The translations under genes were made by a program, and so were the position numbers. A stretch of 64,000 bases of DNA. Source: Setaria digitata. Taxonomy: Eukaryota > Nematoda > Chromadorea > Rhabditida > Setariidae. The DNA lies in the NCBI GenBank assembly GCA_003640385.1, contig RCAB01000068.1, positions 1 through 64,000 on the forward strand. Direction: 5' to 3'. The notes beneath the pieces were generated by a model. That model was given only the letters and a program-made list of their open reading frames with translations, was not told the origin of the DNA and did not search any database. Shown here piece by piece: positions 11,459 to 25,052 of the stretch. Position 1 is the first letter of the stretch, and every line of letters starts with the position of its first letter.

Positions 11459-14400
11459 TTACAAATTACCTTTAATAAAGATGTTGCTGTCGATTTCTTC
11501 AGTAATTTTCTCAAAAATCTTCTCCAGACTGCTGTCGCCGTCAACCTAGGAGAAATTAAATTTTTAGAAAAATAAAAATTTCAATTTTCGATTATTAGGG
11601 AAATAGAAACTGAAGGGAGGTAAATCAGCGTATAATTGAAAGTAGAAATAGAGAAATGTAAAAATGAAGATTTGAGAACAAACTCTAAAACTATCTGTCG
11701 AAGACATTAGCAGATTAAAGCTTGAACTATCTCGAGTTAATATTAAAGCATAATCAATTTTAGTCCTATTCAATCTTACCACTTTAAGTTCTCCTTTATC
11801 ATCAAAATATTTGAGCATCGGCAGCGTATTCTCTTTGAACATCTGTAGACGAACATTTACTGCCTCCGAACAGTCATCTATAAAATAAAAAAAAAAGTTC
11901 TTTAGGTTATAAATTTGATATTCAAGCGTTTATATATATACCTTTTTTTTACTTACCTGGCCTAACTTCCTCTCCTAATTCTTTCTTGCGTTTCTCGATA
12001 GTTTCAATACAAAATTCTTCAGTACAGTCAATCAAGACCACCAGGTGAAGGTGACCGAACTGGAATAAAATTTTCTTTTAACTTGATAATAATTCATATC
12101 TTTTCAAATTTCTTCGTATTATCGGTACCTGATTTTCGAGATCGACAGCTTGATTTTTTGCTCGTGGATAGCCTTCGATAACATAACCGGAACTGACATC
12201 ATCTTCATATATTTTCGCGTAAAGCAATTCACGACAAATTTTCTAGAAACAGTTTTGAATTATTAATTAATTGATCGCTAAAACTTAAAATACAAATGAA
12301 ACTTCTAAAGATTGACAATGATTATAGTCGAAAAAGTACGGAATTGACCCACATTTAAAAAAGACCACAAAAACTACTACCGTAGGCACCGGTTCACCGG
12401 CATTTATTTTCTTCCCGATTCTTTGCCACAATTGATCATCAATATTTGATTGAACTTCTTTCCTAAGCAGATCACCCATACTTACGTGCGTGAAGCCATC
12501 ATACTTCTTCGCTATACGCTTTGAAGTTTCGGCTTTATTAGACCCTGGTGGACCTGAAAATATTTAATTTTTTTTGCTTCGCTTAAGATTTTGCTAAATC
12601 CATTACGGCAAGTAACCAGAAAGCAGGAACGCTCGTTTTAAACTTGCACATTTTAAAATTCGAAAATTTTAGCTTGCTGTTGAAGTCCTTTCTACTAGAA
12701 ATATTCAAGTTTAAAATTATCTACTTACTACCTTTTAAAAATATATGTAGTTCGAATTCAATTTTCCTAGCTTCAAATAAGTAGGCAAATAAAATTTTTC
12801 TCTTATAAATAAGGAGAACAAATTTCGTAGAGAACTCATTTCAAGCCAATAAAACTTTGATGTTTTGTGTCTAGCAGAGCTATAAAACCATTATTGGTGT
12901 TATAGCCATTTATTGAAAAAGGTTGCACTTATATTTTTGCTTAATTTCACTGTCAGTACACTAAACAGGAACCAATTAGATGTATCACCTAGAGTACCAT
13001 TATGAAACAAATAGCGGAGTTTCACTCACCAACGACGATGACAACAGGTGCATTGTTAGGAACACCTCGAGGGAACCGATCATTCGCTGTGGAAGCGTCT
13101 GATTTTGGATTAGGCGATGGTTCACTAGCTATTTGGGCTGAAGATGGAGTAAGTCGACTCTCGAACAGAAAAAGGATTGAAATAATATTTGTGACGAGGA
13201 TAAAAGATAAAAGGTATGGTACCGATTTGCCTAGAGAGTTGAAAGTGAACAAGGAACCAATCGAAATTTATCTTTCATCTCATGCTTCTAATTTCATGCA
13301 AGTATGAAGGCCGTAAATGTATATCATGCGGAAATATATTAGGAAAGTGTAAAAGGTCAAGAAGTGCAGTACTGACTCCCAACATCACCATCTGAGCGAA
13401 GGGGCAGATGAAGTTTGTAGTTCAATATAAAGATTTTTCTACTTTTATACTGCTTCTGCTGACAACTACCAATAAGCTTCCAAAACGTAAGTCAACTTCT
13501 GCTCCAGGTGGTCTGCGATAGCGGTGAGAATAAGTCTTTCGAGTTACTGTTATTTTTACTGTTATGGTTGGTTAGCTGTTCCGGAACACTTGCAGTAACT
13601 TAACATGTCATGAATACGTTTTCCAACTAAATATGCAAAGATCAAAGTAACGATTGAATTTTCTATCGAAATTCGTAAATGATTTCATGTAATGCTGCAC
13701 GAACAAAATTTACAAATAAAACACAGCTAGAGACACTTTTGCGGGCTTCAGTTTGAGAACTTCAGAATTCCAGAATTTAAAATTCATTAGGAATGAACGA
13801 CCACTACTTCAGCTCTTGTTAGCCGTCCAGTTCTTTTTTTTAATGTCGAATATTTTCAAGACACTTCCGATCCTTATGAGTGTAATGAAAGTATAATGTG
13901 GAATTACTTACTACAAGCCACCTAGCACTAAACCTTGACATAAACAGTAGAAAGAATTCTTGAGAGGTAATTAGTTCAATATGAGGCAAACAGAGGACAC
14001 GCAAAGAGATGATTCGAGAGGTTCCAGCTGTGAAAGTGAAATAAAAATGAAAAGCTATTGAAGCATTCAAAACAAAACTTACTTTCATTCTTAACACTGA
14101 GAACTGATTGAGTTTCACTCTTCATGCTGCATACAGACTGAATAGATGTCTCGCGAGATCTCGAAGTTTGCGAAATTGTCCTGTTCAATTTGGGTTTGGT
14201 ATTTGACCTGTCTTAAACTTTTCATTACTACTCAAGAAGTTCACCGTAAGATACATGAAGAAATGTATGATTCATCATACTGATCATGCCGAACGAAGTA
14301 TTTCATACTTGCTAGACTGATTCGAATAATCAAGATATTGGCTTAGCGAGGCAAAGGAAGGAAATGCTTACTCGACTGCTTGGATGATTCAGACAACCTT

Positions 14401-17400
14401 TCTACTTCTGATGTTTCTTTTTTTGGAATTGGCAGCACTGGTATTGGACGTTTTATGACTTCTGAAATAACTTTCAAATTAGGTTGCAGAAAATTGATAT
14501 GAGTCGTAAGATCCTCCTTGCATAACAGATAAAGTCGTTTGCTTATTTTTTTCTAGCTTTTACCAGGAATATATCCAGAAGTTTACCACTGGTAGCTTTG
14601 GATATCTGTGACTTTTCACGTATTTCGATATCAGCTATTGGTTGTGTTTCTATTATCGAATCAATTCTTGGTTTTTCGGACTTGGATTCCTTTATCTAGA
14701 AAACAATTAAACTTCCGTTGATTCAAAAATAAATGGAAGATTTTTGCTCAAAAGCATTTCTAAAGATTTTGCCGTACACCATCTCTGTGACCTGAAAATA
14801 GTACCTGTCAAATTTAGAACTTACTGACATCAAATCATGCTCTACGAACAATAACGAAGTCATAACATGTTACTCCAAAACAATTCAATTTCTACTTCAT
14901 TTCTGAATAACAGATTTAATTTAAATATCGGAAGATAAAAGAGACGTTTCGTTGAGTGAAAAGTGCTGTAAAGAAAAAATGTTAAAAAGGACAACTTGAT
15001 AATTTTAAGGTACCATATTTCGTTTGTTCGAAGATTGTTGTGTTGACGGTTTCTCTTTTACTGACATTTTTGATTCTGTTGCAACTAAAATTAAGGAAAG
15101 AAAGTCTTAAAAACGACTGATTAATATGCTAGACAGGTCTAATGCAAATCTATTTTCTGTCTAACTCTACTTATGTACTAATTGTTCCGAATTTATTATT
15201 AACAAGATTCCAGCGATAGTGCTGTTTTCTTATCCAAATAGCAAGATTTTCTAGTTTCTCATTTTAATGGAAGTAAATCTCAAGACTTCCTAAAATTTTA
15301 CCAGATTCTGCTTCTTCCTTGGGTTTTTCAGATTCTGAGGTTCTAATATCTGGTTCATCTTTTGTTGCTAATTGGGATTCTGGAACAGACATATCAGGAG
15401 TAAGTTCTGTCCCCGCTCCACTCGGTTTTGAATCTTTTTTCTGACAGCTGTCTTTTATTTCCACTTTTGTAGCCGGACGTAATTCGTTTTTTCCAGAAAC
15501 CATCACCGTTGCAGCTTCTACAATTGCTGCAGCCTGGGATACAGTTGTGACCTTAAATATTCCATTCTTTTTTAGAATTTTTTGGCTGTGTGTTTGGTCT
15601 TGCAAAATTTTCTTCGTATGAGCATTATAGTATCTGGATTCTTCAAATCTTGCTAACATCATTTTGCTCTAATGCGTTAATTTAAACAGCTCAAAAATTT
15701 CTTCATGTGTCGTGATCGAGCGAAAGATTTAAAACATTAAGAAACAACGGCAACTGTGGCAGAGGAAAAGTTGAATTAGTATGACAAAAAGAAGGATTCA
15801 GAAAGATTGCATTTCACTGAATTTTCTGCCACTGTGCCTTTTAGACATCAAAAAAATCTACGCGTCTATTTTAGTGATCGTTTGCTTTGGACAACAGGCA
15901 GAAGTTGACCCTTGACATCCGTAGTGACAGTGTGTTTCCAGCAAAATTTCTAAAAATTGTGCTTTTGAAAAATTTAAAATTTAATCGGTTTTACTCCATC
16001 TCTCCGTCTCTGAAATGTACAGTATGTTGTTGGAAGTTGACATTTTTCTAGATACCGCGTCAGGTTGCTGCATTGGTGAGCCCACTCTTGAAGCTACTTT
16101 TGAGGTAGTGATTGGGACACCAAGTTCCATAGCTCGCTGTATAAGTAACTTCATACGTTCAAAAATCCATTGATCAGTCTGTTCACCAGGTATCTAGATA
16201 ATTACTGTTCAATAATTTTTCAGTGTACATTACTAAAGAAATTCAAATAATCAAGAGATTAAGTTGAAGTTAAAGCATTATAAAATAAAATCACCAGGTA
16301 ATTAACAACTATTTTCAAATAAAAACCGAAAATAGCAGAAATCTTATATTCAGAACATTTTAACTAATTTATAAATTAATGTATTACTGCACAATTAGCT
16401 CACCAAATGAAGTAATCGTTGATCATCGAAATATTTGGCACTTGGTAAAGTTTTAAGTTTGAATTCACGAATTTTAGCATCAATCACTTCTGTATCTAAT
16501 CCCCGACTTTCCATATGTTCTCTAAGCGTACCTTCATCATAATCCAGAATCATCGCCATATTTACTGGTTTCACCTGAATTACAGTAGATTTTATGACTT
16601 ATTGATTTAGTTATGTATTTACCACAGCTGACTGAATAATGAATCAAATTTATTTGGTCCAGTTTTGCTTGTAAATTTTTCTCACTTCACGTTCGAAGTT
16701 TTCGACTTGACGTGCTTCACGTGGAAAACCTTCCAGAAAGAAAGCTTTTGCATCCTGATGTTTACTCATTTCAGCTTTTACTAGTCCAAGCGCTAAATTG
16801 TTGGGTATCAGTTCACCTAAAAATAATATACCACTTTACCAATTAGTTGTAAATATTTGTTTCGCATGATAACTTGAACTATCGCCGAAAGTTGAAGGAT
16901 TTAATGATGTAACTTCAAAAAATAGCCTAGAAAACTATAAGTTCAAGCTTCAAGGATTTGTAAATAATAATGCATCTTGACACAAGCAGTAGAAACGCAA
17001 ACTCATATTTTAATTACGCAATATATATCAAGAATAATGAGCTACAAGGACTAAAATGTCGCACCGCGGTAATATCGTTCCGCAGCTTCCTTCCATTCCG
17101 AATCACTGTTCTGGTACTTAGCAATAGCAGCTCGGATTATATCAGGCATACAAACATGGACAAGACCGAATTTACTTAAGGCTTCTTGCACTCGAGCTGC
17201 ATGTCGTGTTTTGCCACCTCCCGGACCTCCTGCACAGGGAAACTATTATTATGATTTTCGGAAGATGACAGATTTTACTATTTCTAATTCTTGAAGAAAA
17301 TGGATAGTGAAATTTTTATATTTATCGTTTTTTAAATTAAACTATTTAATTTACTTAAGGCTTTTTAAGCAATTTTTGCATGAACTAAATAAGTTTATAT

Positions 17401-20400
17401 AGGATCCTTGTAATCAACAGTCTCAATAATATCGAAATTGTGATCGCAGTAGAAATAAACTTATCGCTAATTAGTCGTTCTTGAATTTAATAATTTAAAT
17501 ATTGGTGGAATACTTTTAAGTAGTGCCTATCATCTATTCAACACTCTTTTCTTGATAAGTAACAGTGACATTCATTTTAGCATACTTTTATCGACTATCC
17601 TATAATATTGGTAGCGAAATTGGGCCTGATTAATTAATAAAACAATTATAAGCAGCTGAAAAATTATTTAAAAAAATTTGTTACCCATGAACAAAATAAT
17701 TGGCACATCCGGTATTGCTGCTGTTTCTGCAGCCTGCATTACGGTTAATGTTTGCCGCGGCAATAATTTGCTTCTGGTAGCAACAGTGGAAGAAGCAGCT
17801 GATTTCTTGGAGTTACCTCTGGAGGGTCATTTTATAACTTAGAAATTAATTGCAATATTCCAAACAACTTTAGAATGAGGCATGAAAGTAATAAAATTAA
17901 AAGTTTGTTCATTAGTGGAATAATTGGATTCATTTGAATTTATTAAATAAATTTGCTTTGGCAATAAATTTTGAAAAGAAATTAGATCAAATGGGAAGTT
18001 CACTGACATTGATAAAAGGAAGAACAGTTAAAATAGCTTTTGTCTAAGTAATGAAGAGGCTTCCGTATTTTCTTAGCAAAAGAATCGTAAGAAAAGCTCT
18101 TGATAGAGACAAGTTAAATTCATGCTTCAACTTTTTCTAGAGGAAAGAGAAAGAAACTATGCAAGTTATTCTTTCATTTCATTACCAGGCTATATAGTTC
18201 ACAGCGATATTGCATCATTTTACATAGAAATAAAACTTTTTGGTCAAATAACTTTAAAATAGTGAAGGAAATCCATAGTTGAAGACCCTTCTTTGGGAAG
18301 TATTTTAAAAGACTCTGAATGATTTTGGAAAAATGTTACAATTAGTCACAAAAGTATGCTTGCGAATTGGTGAGGGTGAAGTAAAATCTGCCTAAGTAAC
18401 AAAATCCGTTAAAACTTTTTACAGGTCATCTTATCATCATATCGATTTGTTTTTATTTCATCAGTCTATTCGAAATAAAGTTCTTCTATTTTCAATACCT
18501 TCCACTTGCTACTTCGTTTCCATCAAATAAGGTGATGAGTTCGGAAAACGAACCTTGCACTTTGTTTGACCGCTGATGTAAGGTTCTTTGATTTTGCTCT
18601 TTTCTTCTGTTTTTCAGCTGGTGCAACTTTCAAGTCTAAAAAATATTTTTAAAATCTTCAAATATTTAAAATCTCCAACTAGCTTGACGATCTTATTTCT
18701 TTATAGTTTTCAAGTAATTACATAACGCATTCCCTAATCATAATAGCTATTTTACGAGGTATTAATAGCATTTAAACATATGTTGCAACTAGTCTGCTCT
18801 AGAATCAAATGGATTACTGGTAATGGATTACAACTAGCTAAAGAATTGGAAAAGAAAATACATTTCATTTTAATAAAAACTCAGTATCTATATTAAAATC
18901 TTTTTTAATTTAATCCCTTTACTTCTAAGAAAGTTTGCTGAGACTTCTCATTTTTTGCTTTTTTTTTTTTAAAAAAAAAAAGAAAACGATTAGCAAAAGG
19001 GGCATGAATAATTAAATTCAGGAACAGTTTGTTTCTCGCTGAATGTGTAAGTATCAGAAATTTATTCTACACATTAATATTGTATTCATTCAGTTTCATT
19101 TATTTCAAATTTAAATTGCTTGGAAGGAAATGACTGTTAGTTTTCGTCGTGTTCAAAATTTTGAATCGTAGAAGCCTTTGTAACTTTAAAAGCATAAAAA
19201 AAAAAAAAAAAATTTTTATGATTTGGAACAAGCAGATGGACAAACTGGAAATTTAGGATCAGAGGCATTCTCAGTGGGCCATTCTCCTGAAGTTTAAACG
19301 CCTTCTGCCAAAGAGTTCAGAAAGCAAAAAAAAATGAAACTTAAAAACAGAAGAGCTAAGAATTGTCAAGACATGCTGCACAGCTCACACAATTACTGAC
19401 AAAGAAGTGCAAATTTTGAAATTATCACTTCTAATGGACAAAAATAGAAGGAGAAAAGGGATTCTGATAGGATAAATGATCGAGTGGCAAGGTGTAATGG
19501 ATGGGGACAGCTGCGGAAAATGCGGAAAATGTTCTTATAAAGTTGCTTTGCTTGTTGAGGCGTGCATGAAAGGTGAATGAGTGAGCAATTCAATGCTTTA
19601 AATTGCTCCTCGAGCCAAATTATACCTGCCCAACTTTGTCTCTCCCACTTCCAAGCCTTTATTTTCCTTAATCACAGCGAAAAAAAAAAATGACTTATGT
19701 TCCCTAGTTTTGCTTGAATATTAATCTTTAATATGCACATTTCCTGCCTGGATATATTATTTTTAATTTGTGAGACGTCCTGAAAATATCCATGTGAGAT
19801 TTGTGAATCCCAAGGACTGGGCTATTTTAAAAGCAGTTATATCCTGAAAAAACATCCGCAGGAATGAATGTTAATATAGGAGTTTTAAGTTTTTTATTCT
19901 TAAAATCCACTAACCGGGCTTTACAGATTCCTCGTATTTTCGACACATTTGCTCATCAACAAACGAATCCCATTTGTATTCAAAACTTGGATTTTGTCGT
20001 ACTTTACTAAGGGCATGTTCCAAGAATTCAATCGGGTCATCAGGTTTGTGGTAAATCAATCCAGTTATCAGACCCTGCAAAGCAATTAGTAAATTTAGTA
20101 TTATGCAACTGAAAAGTGTATCAAATAATCTGCTGAATAGTCATTTAATGTACTTCTCGAAAGTCTTGCTGTTAGTTCCAAAAAGTATTGTATCGAAATA
20201 CCACAAGTTAGAACAATATATTACTTATTAAAAGTAAAATTAGTTAAAAAGGAATAAGACCAAAACTTAGGAGAAAGAGATATTTAGCTCACAATTATAC
20301 TGTAATCAACTTAAACCCCAGAATTTTCAAGGGATTCTTTTTTTATTAGAGACTATCACCTTTTTCAAAATTTTTGTAAAAGAACAAGAGAAAAAGAAAA

Positions 20401-21952
20401 AACCGCATTCATAAGGAAAAGTGGAGTGCCGTCGGCAGGGGTCGAACCTGCGACCTTGGGCTTATTAGACCCACGCTCTAACCGACTGAGCTACGACGGC
20501 TGTTGTGTTTCCTAAGAGATGAATAGCACTTAGCTATAATTAAAAATGTTTGCAAGGAATGTCTTGACACAAATAGAAAATTCTAACCCTTCAAACTCAA
20601 TGAGTTCATACTTGTTCGATATCGTAAGCAAGGAACTTATTATCCTCATCTCTTCGTACAACTTTTTTTTTACAATTTTCTTCACCGCTCCCCAAAGGGT
20701 TGATATATTTCGCATAAAAGTTTCCAACAAAAATTTTTTACAGAGCAAAGTTTTCTGGCAGAAATTTTCTGCTTCCCTTAATCCAGGTTGGTGAGTATAG
20801 CTTTCATTCAGCAATTAGTTGTACAACAAGGAAAGACTAATTGTTGTAAGTAAATGACTTCCGAAACATTTTGCACTTTTTGGAAAAAAACTCATTGAGA
20901 AAGTTTTAATAACGATCTTTATTCTGCTCGATTTTAATAACCTAATTAGTCCAAACCTACTTCTGACAATGTCTATAAATTGACTAAGTGTTTAAAGTTG
21001 ATCGAAGATAAGTAGATAATTAAGAGAGAAGATAAGCAGCAGAATAATTTTCCTGTCAAAGCATCACAAGCAGCAACTTGTCTACAATGCACTAATTAAC
21101 TTGTCATCTTAAGCAGCAATATTTCGAAGTGTAAAAAATGGATGATAGTCTTGAGAAGACGAAAAGAACAAGTATGATATAGCTATGAAAAGATAATGAC
21201 AATTTAGACTAGCACATTGCGAACAGATGAAGATGATGAAATGGAGATGCTTTGTATTTTTAAAAATCTTCTGGCTTATTTTAATCATTCCAACTCCAAT
21301 TTTGGCCCAAAAATTGCTGCTCAACATGATTAAACATTATGATCTCATAAATGCGGTGTATTTTTAATGATATTGAAAGTTTTTGATAGTACTGAAATGG
21401 GAATCTGATTCCAGTCGTTTTTCTGGATGGACTAAATTATTTGAGTAAATTAAAAGAAATTATAAATATATTCTAAAATGTACAATATCAGACATTGAAG
21501 GCGCAAATTCGAAACGCAAAAGTCACTCTATAGGGAGCAATTTAAAAAAAGAAATTTTCCAAAAAAAAATCCGAAGTCAGTCAATATTTTTTCGGTTTAA
21601 AAAAAAACTTCACTCCTGAATTAATAAATTTTCTTTAACTGGATACTAATCCAGTTCAAAAACCAAATTTTAAACCTTTTCAAAAAAGTGAATTAAAAAG
21701 AACAAACAAAAAAGGCACTAAAAATGGAAGTGAAGTGCTAATTCTACCAATACACTATATCATCCAACTTATAAGTTAATGATACTAAACAAACAAGAAA
21801 TTATTCAATTTTTACTGTTCACTAATTATGTCTATCCTATAAATGGATAAAATCTGGATTTCAAAAAATATTGTGAAACTGAAAATAAAAAGAACCTCAA
21901 AAAGCTGTGGAATAGCGTGTTCTTGAAGATAAGGTTTCACTTCAGCACCCAT
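11459..21952 (-). CDS. AK5-like adenylate kinase with RIIa-type dock and two kinase modules
   Basis: Twenty exons from ATG 21950-21952 to TAA 11459-11461: 21896-21952, 19915-20074, 17685-17816, 17065-17229, 16686-16816, 16404-16574, 16056-16193, 15302-15668, 15014-15084, 14780-14791, 14587-14695, 14372-14461, 14083-14211, 13912-13921, 13030-13157, 12381-12553, 12129-12242, 11957-12059, 11780-11877, 11459-11545. All phases agree, giving 814 residues. Residues 1-70 match the DPY-30/RIIa-like N-terminus of vertebrate AK5 (IPQLFEGLI...KPDDPIEFLE). Module 1 (about 111-310) has P-loop GGPGGGKTRHA and GFPREARQ; module 2 (about 618-814) has GPPGSNKAET, FTHVSMGDLL and GYPRAKNQ. Such enzymes interconvert AMP, ADP and ATP. 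A charged Ser/Lys/Glu linker of about 300 residues separates them. Two exons are tiny (12 and 10 bases); the 10-base one is needed for phase. Both P-loops depart from the usual GxPGSGKGT. A strong T-run acceptor ends 33 bases upstream of the ATG. Confidence 0.88.
20428..20500 (-). tRNA. trnI-AAT: tRNA-Ile (anticodon AAT)
   Basis: The minus strand folds into a 73-base cloverleaf: seven-pair acceptor stem GCCGTCG/CGACGGC, D stem GCTC/GAGC, anticodon stem TGGGT/GCCCA with loop CTAATAA, and T arm GCAGG-TTCGACC-CCTGC. The anticodon AAT reads isoleucine ATT after the usual A34-to-inosine change. A TTTT terminator lies 7 bases past the 3' end on the minus strand (plus 20417-20420). Both internal promoter boxes look intact. 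It sits within the first intron of the adenylate-kinase gene, on the same strand. Confidence 0.97.
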
Positions 21953-24844
21953 CGCTGTATCTTATCTTACGTTTCAAAGTTCCGCTGAAAAAAAAAAAGA
22001 AAACTATCTGTTCAAAAGAGTTTAGAACTGTTTGAAAATCCGTTTCCGTCTTCAGCAGAATCATTTGAACGATAATGGCGATACTGAATTCACATGTATC
22101 ATTTCCAAACGCATACGTTGTGCTGAAGGAATCAACAGAAGGTTTTGCTAATATGAAGACCGTGGAAGTTGGCGAAACATTTTTCCTTTTCATCCATTCA
22201 ACCTTGCTTATCTCTCTTATCACTATATAGAACTTTCACTTGATTTCTGTTCTTCTGATTACATATGGACTCACTGGATAAAGACTGATAATCGCAAAAT
22301 TAGCTAAAAGTTTTAGTAATCTTTAAGAGACTGAATACATTAAGAACTGAAGTTTTTTAGTTGAGTAGTTTAAAAAGGTCAATATCTAGATCTTCTTATT
22401 GTAGTTGGCAAATTTCTCGACTTTTGCTTCTTTTCTGAGAGAAAAGTCTGCTAGAACTAAATGTAAAAATTTGTACTTCTTTGAACTTTATAATTAGAAA
22501 AGTTTAAATTGTTAATTAGAACTAAAAACCCAACGAAAACTGGAAGTGTCGAAATTAAGACAAAAAGTTTGGAAAATTCATTTGATATTTCTAAAATACT
22601 GGTTGATTTCACTGTTTATTACGCGAAATGCGTCCTATTTCCGAGGTCAAAAAGATTTGGAGGTCTGATTGACGTTTTGCATAAAAAGAAATAAAGTTTT
22701 ACGGAAGAACGAAAAAATTAATGAATTGTAAAAGTTTTTTCAGAAAAAATGAAAGATTTAAAAAAAAACGGAAACGTTTATGGTGCCGTCCGTATTAATA
22801 GGATGTGCCATTTTCCAGATGCTTGAAAGATCATTTTTTAGATACTTGAAGCATTATTTCCTGAATGCTTGAAGCACCATTTCTTGAGAACTTTCAGCAA
22901 CACTTTGTTCGAACTGTCATGCGTATAAAAATTTCAGTTTCTCATCTGAGCAATGGTTGGCTTTCTTTTTTCTAGCTTACACATTTAACTGTTGGATAAA
23001 ATTAACCATTTCCTTTAGACTTTCAGTAATTTCATCTTTCAGATATCACCTCTAAATTCTAGCAAAAACGGTTCTGCTGAAATTACTAGAAGTTCACGAG
23101 AGGTGTTAAAAGGGACAGCGACACTGTCACTCAAATATTTGCAACAGATCATTTTCACGCAGTTATCTTGTCAGTTTTCAACTTTTAGGTACAGTTTCGG
23201 AAGCATTCGTAATTACATGTCATATCGACCAGTTAGGAAATGTTTATAAAAGAAATAAAAAATATTTAAGAATAATGCATGAATAAAATTGTACGACGTG
23301 TTTTATAGTAGTATAAAAAAAGAAGTGAGAATCAGTGATCATGAAGGCAACTAATAATTGCAAAAGAACTAAATTGAAGCTTATTGGGTAGAATAAATGA
23401 AGCACACTAATTCACAAATTTCTAATACTACTGAAAATCGGAAATGGAGAAACGAAAGATAGCACTGACAGCTCCTTCATTTCATTTTTTGAAATGATAA
23501 GCAGAAAAGATACTCAGAATATCAGAAAGCTCTCCATTTACTTACTCCGATACCGTTTAGCTCAAGAATGAAAGCTGGCTGAGGTCTTATTTGAAACTGC
23601 CTTCTGATGAGATGATTAGCAAGATGCTTCCTTAACTCAAACAGCATCGAGAGTCTCCTGTCCCGCTGTTTTCAATCAGTCCCGTTGCTATGACAATTCC
23701 TGTTGACTTTCCAGGCATTCATATCACTTCCACTGATCAACACTCCCACGTAAAATGCTATCAGACATTTCCACATTCATTCATATCCTTCATCTCGCTT
23801 CTTTTTCCCTCTTAAATTACCTTTCGATTGAATGAATGAAGCGATGCCACATCAAAGGATATCGAAATCAGTTGTCACCTAGATGTGACACATTTCCGAA
23901 GAACCTTTTGTCACCCCCTTTGTGTAATTTAAGAAAAAACTCAAACTGCATCTTTTACTCTCCGATGAATTTCTCTTCAACTTATCAGATGAATCACCTT
24001 CAGCTTCTAAATATATTTGTCATTACTGTGATGCATTGTAAATTATTCATTTTGGTGATATTTGAAAGCATTCATAAAAGGTAAAATCAGTGGGCATTGA
24101 TTCAGTTACTTGTCCAAATACAGATCAGGGAACGATCTTCGAGATTTTCATTTAAAATAATGAACTTCTGGCCAAAAATTCACTTCTTTCATTACAATAG
24201 TGATAGATTAACGATTGCACTATTATTTTGCATCCTAGCATTATCTTTTTTTGGTCTCAGCTAGCTTTAGAATAATTTAAAATTGTCACGCACTTGATGC
24301 TGAAGATGGAAAATTATAAACAGCACTAAAATCACAAGTGCTTTTAATTCAATGCTACTAATGAAAAAAGATTTCTCCATCCAAAAGTTGTTTGCGATGT
24401 TTTCTCAAATTTGATTTATATTTTTATCCATCAGATTTACGGCACAATTTTCGTCATCAGATTCCACATCGAAAATACTGATTTATTGATTCATCGTGCT
24501 CGAAATCGTTATGTGTGTTTTTTTTTTCATCTGGATGCCAAAAGGAATTATCTTAGATTATATCGTCTAGTGCTGAATGCTAGAAGCTTAATGTGACTTG
24601 CTAGTTACTGCCTGTGATAAATTTACTTCATATTGCAGTTATGAGATTTATAATTTGGAATGTCATTTGATCATTTTTATTTCCAGTTGAAATCAAAAAA
24701 AATAATTATAACCGTTGATGGCAGTTTTTTCAGGAAACTGTATTTTTTTTCTTTTCAGCATTTTCATTCGAAGCAGCTGTAATCCCAAATTTGTCTTCGC
24801 AGCGAAATTGAATCATAACTTGAGAAAGAGAGAGTTATCGGCGA
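21953..24844. other. 5' leader and upstream region of the adenylate kinase gene; otherwise empty
   Basis: A long T-run ending in CAG (minus strand, acceptor at about 21985) lies 33 bases before the kinase ATG and probably marks the trans-splice or leader-intron acceptor. Beyond it I see no exons; open frames here have non-coding composition. A short imperfect direct repetition (aGATgCTTGAAagatCATTT / GATaCTTGAAgCATTaT / ...gaaGCACCATTTC) is visible around 22818-22895. Confidence 0.4.
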
Positions 24845-25052
24845 CTACCGCTGGAAACTGTTATCAGAAGGAATCCGACCGACCAACCGATAATCGAAAT
24901 AAACACAACCATTGGCAATGGTAACTGTTCGACCTTCAGCTTTTGCTTTCCGTATTTCCGCTTCCAAAGCCAGAAGGTCGACACCTTGCGGAGCTCCGGC
25001 TAGAACTGTTGCCTGTTGCATCATCATCGCTATACCCCTCCCAACTCCATAC
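24845..25052 (-). CDS. Unidentified protein, C-terminal exon
   Basis: A strong acceptor (TTATTTCAG) is followed by an open frame ending at a TAG, coding about 68 residues with balanced, non-AT-biased codons: YGVGRGIAMMMQQATVLAG, then a Glu/Lys/Ala helical stretch (LLALEAEIRKAKAEGRT), then VTIANGCVYFDYRL and a polar tail. Incoming phase is 2. The frame also continues upstream to ATG 25072, which would give a 75-residue intronless protein. I do not recognise the family. Upstream exons were not found with confidence, although a short open piece reading SETYDPRPIENALFQ just upstream (another frame) could be an alternative exon using a GTATGG donor. Confidence 0.5.

Noticed and set aside
11294..11575. 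Plus-strand 93-codon open frame
   Set aside because: It is opposite the last kinase exon (11459-11545), which fits the family sequence and stop.
13002..13307. Plus-strand 101-codon open frame
   Set aside because: It is the antisense shadow of the exon at 13030-13157 of the adenylate-kinase gene, which has correct splice sites and phase.
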